Of a DNA stretch of 22,574 nt, positions 14,463 through 21,536 are shown piece by piece. Made by a program: the position numbers and the translations under genes. How positions within the stretch are numbered: position 1 is the first letter of the stretch; every line of letters begins with the position of its first letter. The notes below the pieces were generated by a model, which saw nothing but the letters and a program-made list of their open reading frames with translations, did no database searches and was not told where the DNA came from. The DNA comes from UBA4655 sp964585575 (lineage in GTDB: Bacteria > Planctomycetota > Planctomycetia > Pirellulales > UBA1268): contig CAZPEM010000042.1 in assembly GCA_964585575.1 (NCBI GenBank), positions 1 through 22,574 of the forward strand, written 5' to 3'.

Positions 14463-15703
14463 TGGTCTGGCCGATGGTCGTCGCGGCGGTCGTCTCGGCG
14501 GTGTGTGCCGTCGTGGGGACGATGCTCGTCGTGAGGCGGATGAGCCTGCTCGGCGACGCGATCAGCCATGGAGTGCTCCCCGGAATCGTCGTGGCCGTGC
14601 TCGCGGGGGGGCGGCCCGGAGGCATGCTCTCGACGCTCGGCGCCGTCGCGGCGGCGATGCTGACGGTCTGGGCCGCCGAGGCGGTGCGGCGACGCGCGAG
14701 GCTCTCGGAGGATGCCGCGGCCGGCGTCGTCTTCACGACGTTCTTCGCCGCGGGGGTGGTGCTCATTTCGCTCTACGCGTCGCGGGTCGATCTCGATCCG
14801 GGCTGCGTGCTCCACGGCATCCTCGAACTCGCGGCGGCCGACACCGTCCCGATGCTCGGGGTCGCAGTTCCGCGGGCGCTGGTGAACGGCCTCGTCGCGC
14901 TCGCGGTCGTCACGGCCTTTCTCGCGGCGACCTGGCCCGCGCAGCTGTTCGCGGCCTTCGACGCCGACGCGGCGCGGGTCGTCGGCGTGCCGGTGGGCTT
15001 CGCGACCACTGGGCTCCTCGCCATGACGGCCGTGGCGACCGTGGCGAGCTTCGAGGCGGTGGGGGCGGTGCTCGTGGTCGCGATGCTCGTCGTGCCGGCC
15101 GCGACGGCGGAGCTGCTGTTCCGATCGCTCGGCCGCGTGATGGCCGCGGCGGTCGCTATCGCCGTGGCGGCGGCCGTGGCGGGCTATCTCGCCGCGTGGC
15201 AATGGAATACGAGTGCTGCTGGCATGATCGCGATCGTGCTCGGTCTCGGCTATCTCGTGGCCGTTCTCGCGGCGGCGGAAGGGGGCGTCATCCCGCGGCT
15301 TGCGGGGAAGGTCTGGCTCGCCTGGCGGGTCGCCTGCGAAGACGTGCTCGCGGCGGCGTGGCGGCGGGAGGAGGCGGGCGGGCATGCCGCGGCGGCCCCG
15401 GCAGGACTTCTCTTCAAACTGGCCGGCTCGTGGCTGCGGCTGCGGGGAAAGGTAGAGGGGCCGCCCGATCGCCCGGCCCTCACCGACGCCGGCCGTGGCG
15501 AGGCGGAAACGATCGTGCGGTCGCACCGGCTCTGGGAGGCATGGCTCGGTCGCAACGTGGAACTTCCTGTCGACCATCTCCATCCGCCCGCGGAATGGGT
15601 CGAGCACTACCTCGGCGCCGACGTGCGGAGGCGGATCGAGGAGGAGGTGGGGTCCGCGTCGAGCGACCCGCATGGCCGCGAGATCCCGACGGAGCGCGGG
15701 TAG
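14459..15703 (+). CDS. Metal ABC transporter permease fused to a DtxR/MntR-like metal-sensing domain
   Basis: A 414-aa fusion starting at ATG 14459, overlapping the previous stop; a second ATG follows immediately. Residues 1 to ~280 are an ABC-3 permease (LLGDAISHGVLPGIVVAV, FDADAARVVGVPV, SFEAVGAVLVVAMLVVPAATAE). Residues ~285-414 resemble DtxR/MntR. A first helix CEDVLAAAWRREEAG (D295 at the MntR D8 position, but Ala at the E11 position) and LTDAGRGEA lead into SHRLWE (H356, E360, like DtxR H79 and E83). H375 of DHLHPPAEWVEH aligns with DtxR H98. E379, E382 and H383 align with MntR E99, E102 and H103. The end DPHGREIP matches the family. The segment between helix 1 and LTDAGR is short, so the DNA-binding helix may be degenerate. 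Chlamydial YtgCR has an analogous fusion. Confidence 0.9.
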   Translation: MMVWPMVVAAVVSAVCAVVGTMLVVRRMSLLGDAISHGVLPGIVVAVLAGGRPGGMLSTLGAVAAAMLTVWAAEAVRRRARLSEDAAAGVVFTTFFAAGVVLISLYASRVDLDPGCVLHGILELAAADTVPMLGVAVPRALVNGLVALAVVTAFLAATWPAQLFAAFDADAARVVGVPVGFATTGLLAMTAVATVASFEAVGAVLVVAMLVVPAATAELLFRSLGRVMAAAVAIAVAAAVAGYLAAWQWNTSAAGMIAIVLGLGYLVAVLAAAEGGVIPRLAGKVWLAWRVACEDVLAAAWRREEAGGHAAAAPAGLLFKLAGSWLRLRGKVEGPPDRPALTDAGRGEAETIVRSHRLWEAWLGRNVELPVDHLHPPAEWVEHYLGADVRRRIEEEVGSASSDPHGREIPTERG

Positions 15704-15732
15704 GCGGCCGTGGTCGCCGGGCCCGCGGCCGC
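15704..15732. terminator. GC-rich stem-loop between convergent genes
   Basis: GCGGCCG (15704-15710) pairs with CGGCCGC (15726-15732) around a 15-nt GC-rich loop. It begins on the base after the permease stop and lies in the 49-nt gap before the 3' end of endonuclease IV on the other strand. No U-tract is present on either side, so it would act as a stabiliser or a factor-assisted, two-way terminator. Confidence 0.35.
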
Positions 15733-15752
15733 TTCGCGTTGCGAGCGCCGCG

Positions 15753-16691
15753 TCATGCTCCGCCCGCGCGGCGGAACCGGCGGAGCCGGGCGAGGTTGGC
15801 GAGGTCGCGTTCGGGGCCGGCCTTGCCGTCGGGCCCCTCCTTGGGCGTCTCGAGGATCATCGGGATGCCGGCGAGCCTGGGATGGTTCACGAGGTCCTTG
15901 AACGCCGCCTGCCCGATGCAGCCCTCGCCGATCGCCTCGTGGCGATCGACCCGCGAGCCGAGCGGCTTCTTCGAGTCGTTGGCGTGGATCACGACGAGCC
16001 TGCGGAGGCCGATCGTGCGGTCGAAGGTGTCGAGCGTCTCGTCGAGCTTCTTTCGCGGATGGAGCGGATAGCCCGCGGCGAAGACGTGGCAGGTGTCGAG
16101 GCAGACGCCCACGCGTTTCGACAACGACTTCACGCGATCGATGCGGCGGAGCATCGCGGCGATCTCCTCGAACGAGGCTCCGAGGCAGGAGCCCTGGCCC
16201 GCGGTGGTCTCGATGAGCACGCCCGCCCGCATGCCTCGCGTGCGGCGAAGCGATTCCGCGATGCCGTCGGCCGCACGTGCAACGGCCTCCTCGACGGCGG
16301 CTCCGCACGCGGCCCCCGGATGGGCCACGACCCACTCGATCCCGAGCTGCTCGGCCCGCTCGAGCTCCTCGGCCAGTCCGGCGATCGACTTCTCGCGGAG
16401 CTCGGCGTCGGCGGCCGCCGGATTGATGAGGTAGGAATCGTGGGCCACGACCGGAGCGAGCCCCGCCTCTACGACCGCGGCGCGAAACGCCGCGGCGTCC
16501 TCCGGCCGGATCTCGGTCGTGTCCCATCGGTTGATGTTCCTCGTGAAGATCTGCAGGCATTCGCAGCCGGTCTCGACCGCCCGCTCGACGGCCTTCACGA
16601 ATCCCCCGGCGATCGACTGGTGGGCGCCGAAGGCCCCTGCGGCGAGCTGCGTTCGCCGAGGTGTCCGGCGGGGAGTGGTCGATTTTGGCAT
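15753..16691 (-). CDS. nfo: Endonuclease IV (AP endonuclease)
   Basis: Cuts DNA 5' to abasic sites in base-excision repair using three metal ions. It is 312 aa from the ATG at 16691; the ribosome-binding site is weak (GCAGG, 7 nt upstream). All nine family metal-ligand positions can be found in order: AHDSYLIN (H), AHPGA (H), ETTAGQ (E), CLDTCHVFAAGY (D and H), IHANDSK (H), DRHEAIGEG (D and H) and ILETPK (E). The opening GAHQSIAGG and IFTRN motifs are also typical. A basic N-terminal stretch (KSTTPRRTPRRT) precedes the TIM barrel and could help DNA contact. It is divergent from the membrane-anchored gene at 16847. Confidence 0.96.
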   Translation of the reverse strand: MPKSTTPRRTPRRTQLAAGAFGAHQSIAGGFVKAVERAVETGCECLQIFTRNINRWDTTEIRPEDAAAFRAAVVEAGLAPVVAHDSYLINPAAADAELREKSIAGLAEELERAEQLGIEWVVAHPGAACGAAVEEAVARAADGIAESLRRTRGMRAGVLIETTAGQGSCLGASFEEIAAMLRRIDRVKSLSKRVGVCLDTCHVFAAGYPLHPRKKLDETLDTFDRTIGLRRLVVIHANDSKKPLGSRVDRHEAIGEGCIGQAAFKDLVNHPRLAGIPMILETPKEGPDGKAGPERDLANLARLRRFRRAGGA

Positions 16692-16744
16692 CGGTGGACC
16701 TGCGGCGATTCGTTACGAGAAAACGGGGCATGCAGCCGCGGAAC

Positions 16745-16773
16745 TTGGACCGTTCCACGGTTCGGCATACACT
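16745..16773 (+). promoter_or_regulatory. Candidate promoter for the membrane-anchored gene
   Basis: TTGGAC (16745-16750) and TACACT (16768-16773) are spaced by 17 nt, in the divergent gap with endonuclease IV. The -10 matches four bases and the -35 three. Transcription would start near 16780. Confidence 0.3.
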
Positions 16774-16846
16774 GTGATTGATTTCCCGGGCGGCGGCCAC
16801 TGATCGCCTTTTCGCCGGGGAAGCCTGCAGGGCCGGATCGACCGCC

Positions 16847-17365
16847 ATGATTGCCGTCTCCATGGGTGGACTTCTCCACGTTGTTCTCACTCTGGCGTTC
16901 GCCTGCGTCGCCTGTGTCGCGATCGCGGTGGCGATTCGACCCTTGCGACTGAAGCGGCAGGCCGACCGGCTCGCCAGGGCTCAGCGGGATTTTCACCGTC
17001 AGCGGGAGCAGCTCGAGGCGAAGTTCATCGAGCGGGCCGCGATCAGCGGCAGGCCGCGGGGGCTGCGGTGGACCGACGTGGAGTTCGACGACGACGTCAT
17101 CTACGCCAGGGACCGCCGAACCCGCGGTCTCAAGGCGCTCGTGGCCATCGAGGTGAGCTTCGAGGCGGTCGAGGGGGGCGGCATGGAGGAGGTCGAGGCG
17201 GTCTCCGACGTGCGGGCGGCCACCGCCGAATTCCTCTACGACGCCGGCCGCTGGCGAACCGAGGGCCGCGTCTACTTCAACCTCGGCCCCGATGCGACGG
17301 TGAAGTACCTCAGCCAGGATCTCGAACTGGTCGCCGAGGAGCACGCCGGCTCCTCGCGGATGTAG
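16847..17365 (+). CDS. Membrane-anchored protein of unknown function
   Basis: Not recognised. It is 172 aa from the ATG at 16847 (ATG at 16862 and an in-frame upstream start near 16778 are alternatives; no ribosome-binding site decides). One N-terminal membrane segment (GLLHVVLTLAFACVACVAIAVAI, about residues 7-30) is followed by a basic, helical region (LKRQADRLARAQRDFHRQREQLEAK). A soluble C-terminal domain begins at GLRWTDVEF. That domain looks mixed alpha/beta, with RDRRTRGLKALVAIEVSFE, EGGGMEEVEAVSDVRAATAEFLYD and WRTEGRVYFNLGPDATVKYL. The coherent composition and an RTRG-to-FNLGP core suggest a genuine conserved family, probably cytoplasmic-facing and tethered. No catalytic motif is apparent. 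Confidence 0.75.
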   Translation: MIAVSMGGLLHVVLTLAFACVACVAIAVAIRPLRLKRQADRLARAQRDFHRQREQLEAKFIERAAISGRPRGLRWTDVEFDDDVIYARDRRTRGLKALVAIEVSFEAVEGGGMEEVEAVSDVRAATAEFLYDAGRWRTEGRVYFNLGPDATVKYLSQDLELVAEEHAGSSRM

Positions 17366-17460
17366 CTTCTCACGCGAGAGCCCGAGGCGGGCGGTGGCGA
17401 GGCCCTCGAGGTGATGTTCGGCGGATCTTTTGCTGCTTGTGCATCAACTCTGCTGGGCTC

Positions 17461-17591
17461 GGGGCTGCCCGTGCCCCCTCGCCGGACGCTCGCTGCGCCC
17501 ATCCTGGGCTGCGCTCGCTCGGAGCTGACTGGCGCTTCGGCATCCTGCCTGCGCTGGTCAGCTACGCCGTCTCGGGCACACGGGCAGCCCC
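17461..17591. repeat. Dispersed structured repeat, full copy (131 bp)
   Basis: Ends GGGGCTGCCCGTGCCC (17461-17476) and GGGCACACGGGCAGCCCC (17574-17591) are identical to those of the copy at 8307-8461. Arm 1 is GCCCA-TCC-TGGGC (17497-17509), a different sequence from arm 1 of the other copy but again a short hairpin. Arm 2 pairs AGCTGACTGGCGC (17523-17535) with GCGCTGGTCAGCT (17551-17563), with two G-T wobbles and the same 15-nt loop length. The stretch from 17550 through the right end is nearly identical between copies. The 24-bp length difference lies in and around arm 1. Confidence 0.75.
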
Positions 17592-17612
17592 TCGCAGTCA
17601 ACTCGTAGCGCT

Positions 17613-17636
17613 GGGCACGGGCAGCCTCTCACGGTC
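17613..17636. repeat. Extra right-end copy of the dispersed repeat
   Basis: GGGCACGGGCAGCCTCTCAC followed by GGTC repeats the right end of the element 22 nt after the full copy, with one substitution relative to the 31-55 copy over the shared core. It lacks the arms. This suggests nested or tandem ends. Confidence 0.6.
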
Positions 17637-17798
17637 CGTTCTTTCGCAACGCTGGCGGGCTGCGGAAGACGAGCGGACCTTGCGGGCTGACCTTGCGGCA
17701 GCGGCGGCGGACGTGTGGCGTTGAAGCTCGCCGCTCGCCGAAGGGATTCTGCGGGAGCGGGTCTTCGCGGACGACCGTAGGGCGTGGGGCGTTGCTGG

Positions 17799-19553
17799 AT
17801 GGTTTGCACGATCTTTCGCGTGACGCGGCTGGCGGTGCTCGCGATCCTCGCGGTCGCAATGCTTTCCTGCACGGGTTGGCGAGCCGCCCGCGGTGACGAC
17901 ACGCCGGGGCCTTCAGCGCGTGCGATCGCGGAGGGATACCTCCGCCGCTCACGCGAGTGGGGCAAGGCCGCCTGCGAGATGGCGAAGGAACACAACTGCC
18001 GCACGCCCGAGGCCTACTTCGCGGCCTGCGAGGCGGCGTGGGATGCGATCTACACCTGCCCGGAGGCGGCCGACGTCTTCGGCCAGGCGGCGATCGAATA
18101 CGCCGCGAACCTGGACGGCTTTCTGTCCTCGGCCGCCGAGTTCGACCGTCACGATCCCGACATCGGCATCATGGTCGGGCCGCCGCAGAAGCGGTTCGTC
18201 GTGCCGATCGTGGGTCGCGGCCTCGCGGTCGATTCATCGGCGATCGAGGAGGTCGTCGCCGCACCGCCACCTTCCGACAAGCGGATCAGCCGCTGTCATC
18301 TCCGCTCCGGCTTCGGACTCCCCGTGAGCGTGCGGATTCGGCGGCCCTGTGGCAGCGACGTCGAGTCGTTCATGCCGCCACGGCAGTCGGTCGCCGCCAC
18401 GGCCGTCCTGCGGTTTTCGCGGCCGCCCGCGAAACCCCGGGCGATCGATGCCGTGCCCGGGCCCATTGCCCGCGATCCGGCGCCGGCCATCCTCGACCTC
18501 GTCAATCCGGTCGAGGCCCGCGGCGTGAACGTCGGCTGCGTGTGGCAGGGGCTCGCGGCGGATTTCACGGCGCCGCTCCTCGACATGCTCGAGGCGATGC
18601 CGCCGCAGGGCGTGGCCGGCTTTCTGCAGTCGACGTCGGTCGCGGTGGCCGGCGGGAGCGGTCGCCCGATGCTGCAATTTCTCGAGCCATATCAGCCGGG
18701 GAAGATTCCGGTCGTCTTCATCCACGGCCTCGCGAGCGACGAGGGCACATGGTTCGACATGCTCAACGAGCTGCGGACGCAGCCGTCGTTCCACCGCTGC
18801 TACCAGCCGTGGGTGCTCAACTACCCCACCGGCTCGTCGTTCCTCCGGGTCTCGCTCGTGATGCGGAGGCAGCTTCGGGAGGCCCGGGAGAAGCTCGATC
18901 CCGATCGCCGCGATCCCGCGCTCGACCGGATGGTGCTCGTCGGGCACAGCATGGGCGGGCTGCACGCGAAGCTCCAGGTGATCCGGCCGGGCGACGGGCT
19001 CTGGAACGCCGTCGCCACGCGGCCGATCGACTCGGTCCGGGTTCCCGACGAGTGGCGGCGGGATTTCATCGAGCAGTTCTACTTCGAGCCGCTGCCGAGC
19101 GTGCGCCGGGTCGTCTACATCGCGACGCCCCACGGCGGGGCGTCGCTCGCCTCGCGGGCGGCCGGCCGGGCCGCGTCGATGCTCGTGCGACGGCCGCCGG
19201 AAGCCGAGGCGATCCATCGACAGATCATCGAGGCCAATCCGGGCCTGGCGACGCCGGAATTCGCCCGACGCGTCCCGACGACCATCGACGTGCTCGAGCC
19301 CTCGTCGCCTTTTCTCGCGGTCATGCGGGCCATCACGCCGTCCTGCGGCGTCAACACCCATTCCATCATCGGCGACGTCCACGAGTCGCTCGCGACCGGT
19401 CCGGGCGACTGCATCGTGCCGGTGTCGAGCGCACGGGAGCGGGGCGTGGCGAGCGAGATCTTCGTGCCGGCCACGCACACGAAGGTCCACCACCATCCGA
19501 TCGCCGTCGCGGAACTCTCCCGCATCCTCGAGGAGCACGCGTCTGGGCGTTGA
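17799..19553 (+). CDS. Secreted alpha/beta hydrolase (lipase/esterase-like)
   Basis: A 584-aa protein from the ATG at 17799 (a GTG five codons upstream is possible; neither has a clear ribosome-binding site). The N-terminus RLAVLAILAVAMLSC is a signal peptide, and C27/28 in a weak lipobox could make it a lipoprotein. Residues ~35-270 form an N-terminal extension of unknown role with a cysteine-bearing helical part (ACEMAKEHNCRTPEAYFAAC). The hydrolase fold begins at IPVVFIHGLASDEGTW, containing the oxyanion HG motif. The nucleophile is S384 in GHSMGG, the acid probably D537 in GDCIVP, and the base one of H564-H566 in KVHHHP. YIATPHGGASLAS is typical of lipases and esterases that hydrolyse lipid or acyl esters. 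The substrate is unknown. It follows the repeat-bearing gap and converges on the lipoprotein gene. Confidence 0.87.
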   Translation: MVCTIFRVTRLAVLAILAVAMLSCTGWRAARGDDTPGPSARAIAEGYLRRSREWGKAACEMAKEHNCRTPEAYFAACEAAWDAIYTCPEAADVFGQAAIEYAANLDGFLSSAAEFDRHDPDIGIMVGPPQKRFVVPIVGRGLAVDSSAIEEVVAAPPPSDKRISRCHLRSGFGLPVSVRIRRPCGSDVESFMPPRQSVAATAVLRFSRPPAKPRAIDAVPGPIARDPAPAILDLVNPVEARGVNVGCVWQGLAADFTAPLLDMLEAMPPQGVAGFLQSTSVAVAGGSGRPMLQFLEPYQPGKIPVVFIHGLASDEGTWFDMLNELRTQPSFHRCYQPWVLNYPTGSSFLRVSLVMRRQLREAREKLDPDRRDPALDRMVLVGHSMGGLHAKLQVIRPGDGLWNAVATRPIDSVRVPDEWRRDFIEQFYFEPLPSVRRVVYIATPHGGASLASRAAGRAASMLVRRPPEAEAIHRQIIEANPGLATPEFARRVPTTIDVLEPSSPFLAVMRAITPSCGVNTHSIIGDVHESLATGPGDCIVPVSSARERGVASEIFVPATHTKVHHHPIAVAELSRILEEHASGR

Positions 19554-19561
19554 CGGTGGGC

Positions 19562-19587
19562 TCGGGGCAGCCCCGAACTGTTCTTTT
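19562..19587 (+). terminator. Probable intrinsic terminator of the hydrolase gene
   Basis: TCGGGG-CAG-CCCCGA (19562-19576) is a perfect 6-bp GC-rich stem with a 3-nt loop, starting 9 nt after the stop codon. It is followed by ACTGTTCTTTT, a moderate T-tract. It occupies the 44-nt gap between convergent genes. Confidence 0.5.
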
Positions 19588-19597
19588 CCGAGTTGTG

Positions 19598-20038
19598 TCA
19601 GGGCTTCGAGGTGAGTGCGAAGTCGTGCTGGTTCGATCCCGGCTCGACGGACGCCGACAGGGTCGACTTCGCGTGGTACCGCTTCGGGAGCCGTTCCTTG
19701 CCGCCGTTGTCGTCGGTGGCGGTCGTGATCCGCACGGTGTGGCGTCCGAGGTCGGCCCCCTTGATGTCCCGCAGGTAGGCGAGCGAATAGCGTCCTTCGG
19801 CGTCGGTGATGCCGATCGACGTTCGGCCGCGGCCCTCCGGCGTGAAGAGAACCGCCGCCGCCGCGAGCGGCTTGCCGTCGAGGGTCACGAATCCCTCGAC
19901 CGTCCCGAGCGGCGGCTGCTTGGAGCCGGAGCACCCGATCAACGTCGCGAGCGCGACCGCGATGAACGGCGCGACTTCGGCGGCTGGGCGGGCAGAGGAG
20001 CGGAAAGCAGAGCGTCGGCTGGTCGCAATGTTCGTCAT
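19598..20038 (-). CDS. Small lipoprotein with carboxypeptidase-regulatory/transthyretin-like domain
   Basis: A 146-aa lipoprotein from the ATG at 20038. The signal FIAVALATLIGC has a good lipobox (LIGC, C39), followed by a short Ser/Lys linker. The mature part is a single beta-sandwich of the carboxypeptidase-regulatory-like type: GTVEGFVTLDGKPLAAAAVLF, SIGITDAEGRYSLAY and GRHTVRITTATDD. It ends in a C-terminal stretch on pyranose- or matrix-binding-like folds that I cannot assign. Planctomycete genomes commonly carry such small lipoproteins just downstream of DUF1559 genes, as here (46 nt after the DUF1559 stop), so they are likely co-transcribed and may act together at the cell surface. No ribosome-binding site is visible. 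Confidence 0.85.
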   Translation of the reverse strand: MTNIATSRRSAFRSSARPAAEVAPFIAVALATLIGCSGSKQPPLGTVEGFVTLDGKPLAAAAVLFTPEGRGRTSIGITDAEGRYSLAYLRDIKGADLGRHTVRITTATDDNGGKERLPKRYHAKSTLSASVEPGSNQHDFALTSKP

Positions 20039-20084
20039 GGAAACGCACCGGGGAGTGGGGCCGATCGAGCGTGATGGTGTCGCG

Positions 20085-21137
20085 TCAGGGGTTGCCCGCA
20101 AGATTCGTGATCTCGCCGTCGCGCATCGAGCCGAGCAGTGGGAAGACGGAGTCGTTGTTGGCGGAGTCGATGAATTCGTCGATCCAGCGGACAGAGCCGT
20201 CGGCCATCGCGAAGAAGGCACCGCCGAAATGCTCGCTCCCTGCCGACTGGAAGAATCGGTTGTTGAGGCCGCCCGGGTTGTCGGCAGGGCTCGTCGACGT
20301 GACGAAGAGCGTCGCGGCCCCGCCGACGGCCCAGCCGTCTTGGCTCTGCCGATGCGCCGTGTCGACCAGCGATGTCCCGCCGGGAAGCGGCCGGAGTCGC
20401 TGCAGCTCGCCGAGCATGATCGTGTTGGACAGCCCGTCGTGGATCGCGGCCAGCGGGAAGGCGACATTCGGCTTGAAGACGCCCTCTCGCCGGTGCGTGT
20501 TGCCGGTCGCATCGGCCTGCGGAAGGAACGGGCGGCCGGTCGCGACCGTCGCTTCGAAGCCCTCGAACCGGCCGTGGCAGCCTCCGTAGTCGGTGCCTCC
20601 TCCGGTCCAGTTCTCGTCGGGCAGGTTGAGGTGATCCTCGTTGGAACGTCGGATGCCGCTCCTGCGGCTCGGGCAGTAGAACACGCTCAGGTCGGTCTGC
20701 GCCACGGCAGCATTGCCCGCGACGTTCGTCCCACGGTTCCAGGCATTCGCGATCGTGGTCTCATCGAGGTGCGGGAGAATTTCGAGCATCCAGCTCGTTC
20801 CCTGCTCGCCAATGCCGGTGACGCTTCCCTTCGCCTCGTTCCATGGGTTGAAGCAGTCGGTGCAGGGGGCCGCGGGAGGCGTCTTCACGATCGTCGCCAT
20901 CGGCAGCCGGCCCTGGCTTTGCTCGTAGACGAGGATCGCCGTCGCCACCTGCCTGATGTTGTTTTGGCAGGACAATCGGCGGGCGGATTCCCTCGCGGAC
21001 TGGACGGCCGGCAGGAGCATGGCCACGAGCGAGCCGACGATCGCGACGATGATCAGCAGTTCGACGAGGCTGAAACCTCGGCGTTGCGGCGGGAGGGGGG
21101 CGGGGGCCGGCAGCGCCGACGCCGTGAGGAAACGCAT
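20085..21137 (-). CDS. DUF1559 protein with prepilin-like N-terminus (H-X9-DG)
   Basis: A 350-aa protein from the ATG at 21137. After a ~20-residue basic leader, RRGFSLVELLIIVAIVGSL is a type IV prepilin/pseudopilin signal: cleavage is expected after G, with E at position 5 of the mature helix. The planctomycete-typical AMLLPAVQSARESARR follows. The globular part has a CTDC pair in CTDCFNPWNEA, FYCPSRRSGIRR, GGGTDYGGC and GELQRLRP. The closing motif H303-X9-D313-G314 (HFGGAFFAMADG) defines the family. Such proteins are expanded in planctomycetes; their function is unresolved, perhaps as surface or secretion-system minor pilins. It is a paralogue of the next gene leftwards on the minus strand. 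The start has no close Shine-Dalgarno sequence. Confidence 0.93.
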   Translation of the reverse strand: MRFLTASALPAPAPLPPQRRGFSLVELLIIVAIVGSLVAMLLPAVQSARESARRLSCQNNIRQVATAILVYEQSQGRLPMATIVKTPPAAPCTDCFNPWNEAKGSVTGIGEQGTSWMLEILPHLDETTIANAWNRGTNVAGNAAVAQTDLSVFYCPSRRSGIRRSNEDHLNLPDENWTGGGTDYGGCHGRFEGFEATVATGRPFLPQADATGNTHRREGVFKPNVAFPLAAIHDGLSNTIMLGELQRLRPLPGGTSLVDTAHRQSQDGWAVGGAATLFVTSTSPADNPGGLNNRFFQSAGSEHFGGAFFAMADGSVRWIDEFIDSANNDSVFPLLGSMRDGEITNLAGNP

Positions 21138-21536
21138 GGTTGCAGAACGATCCTCGAGCCCTCGCGGGCTCTTCGGCCGATCAACTCCGTGGTTGTTGCC
21201 CTGTCGGGGGAGCGGCCTGGGGGCCGCGATCGACCGGGGAGGTCGATGGATCCTCGAGCGTGGCGACGACGCACTCGTGCCGCTTTGAGCGGCCGTTTGC
21301 GGAGTCAGCCGGCGTTTGGATCCGACCGGCAGTGCTTTGTCAGGTGGGCTGTTTCAGGCGGGGTTCGAAAGGACACTTTCGTGTCATCGGCATCGGGCGA
21401 TGCCTCCTTCGACGTTCGGGAGCGTAGCAGGGATTCGTGAGATTGTGATGAAAATCCCGGCGGAGTGTGAGCGTCGTGTGAGGCGATGGCAAAGGCCTGC
21501 GGTTTTCGGCTGAAAAGCGGCGGATGCGGGCCGGGG
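21138..21536. other. Gap between the two DUF1559 genes with several perfect hairpins
   Basis: This 399-nt stretch has no clear gene. It holds short perfect stem-loops: GAGCCC-TCGC-GGGCTC (21156-21171), CGAAAG-GACA-CTTTCG (21366-21381), GGCATC-GGGC-GATGCC (21389-21404) and TTTTC-GGCT-GAAAA (21503-21516). It also holds the 11-bp direct repeat GATCCTCGAGC at 21149 and 21249. It probably contains the 3' end of one transcript and the leader of the next on the minus strand. Confidence 0.6.
21340..21393 (-). CDS. Possible 17-residue leader peptide
   Basis: On the minus strand an ATG at 21393 is preceded by AAGGAGG with 9-nt spacing, the best ribosome-binding site in this gap, and opens a 17-codon frame (MPMTRKCPFEPRLKQPT). 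Two perfect hairpins overlap its start region. It sits about 200 nt before the DUF1559 start. It may be a leader peptide or simply a chance ribosome-binding site, so confidence is low. Confidence 0.2.
   Translation of the reverse strand: MPMTRKCPFEPRLKQPT

Larger units (their letters stand above)
17366..17798. other. Intergenic region carrying the repeat element
   Basis: A 433-nt gap between the membrane-anchored gene and the hydrolase. It contains the second full repeat copy (17461-17591) and an extra right-end copy (17613-17636). The flanks 17366-17460 and 17637-17798 show no convincing gene, tRNA or strong promoter. Minus-strand open frames here only translate the repeat. Confidence 0.7.

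Noticed and set aside
13856..15673. A 605-codon minus-strand frame opposite the two metal permeases
   Set aside because: Composition dominated by His, Arg, Asp and Glu or by Ala and Thr; it mirrors the hydrophobic permease codons and has no start signal.
21149..21259. 11-bp direct repeat GATCCTCGAGC spaced by 100 bp as attachment sites
   Set aside because: No integrase, tRNA or insert lies between the copies. The sequence is short and built from common 6-base palindromes.
19806..21440. A 544-codon plus-strand frame opposite the lipoprotein and DUF1559 genes
   Set aside because: It spans two genes and the gap between them, has no motifs, and the minus strand is clearly coding.
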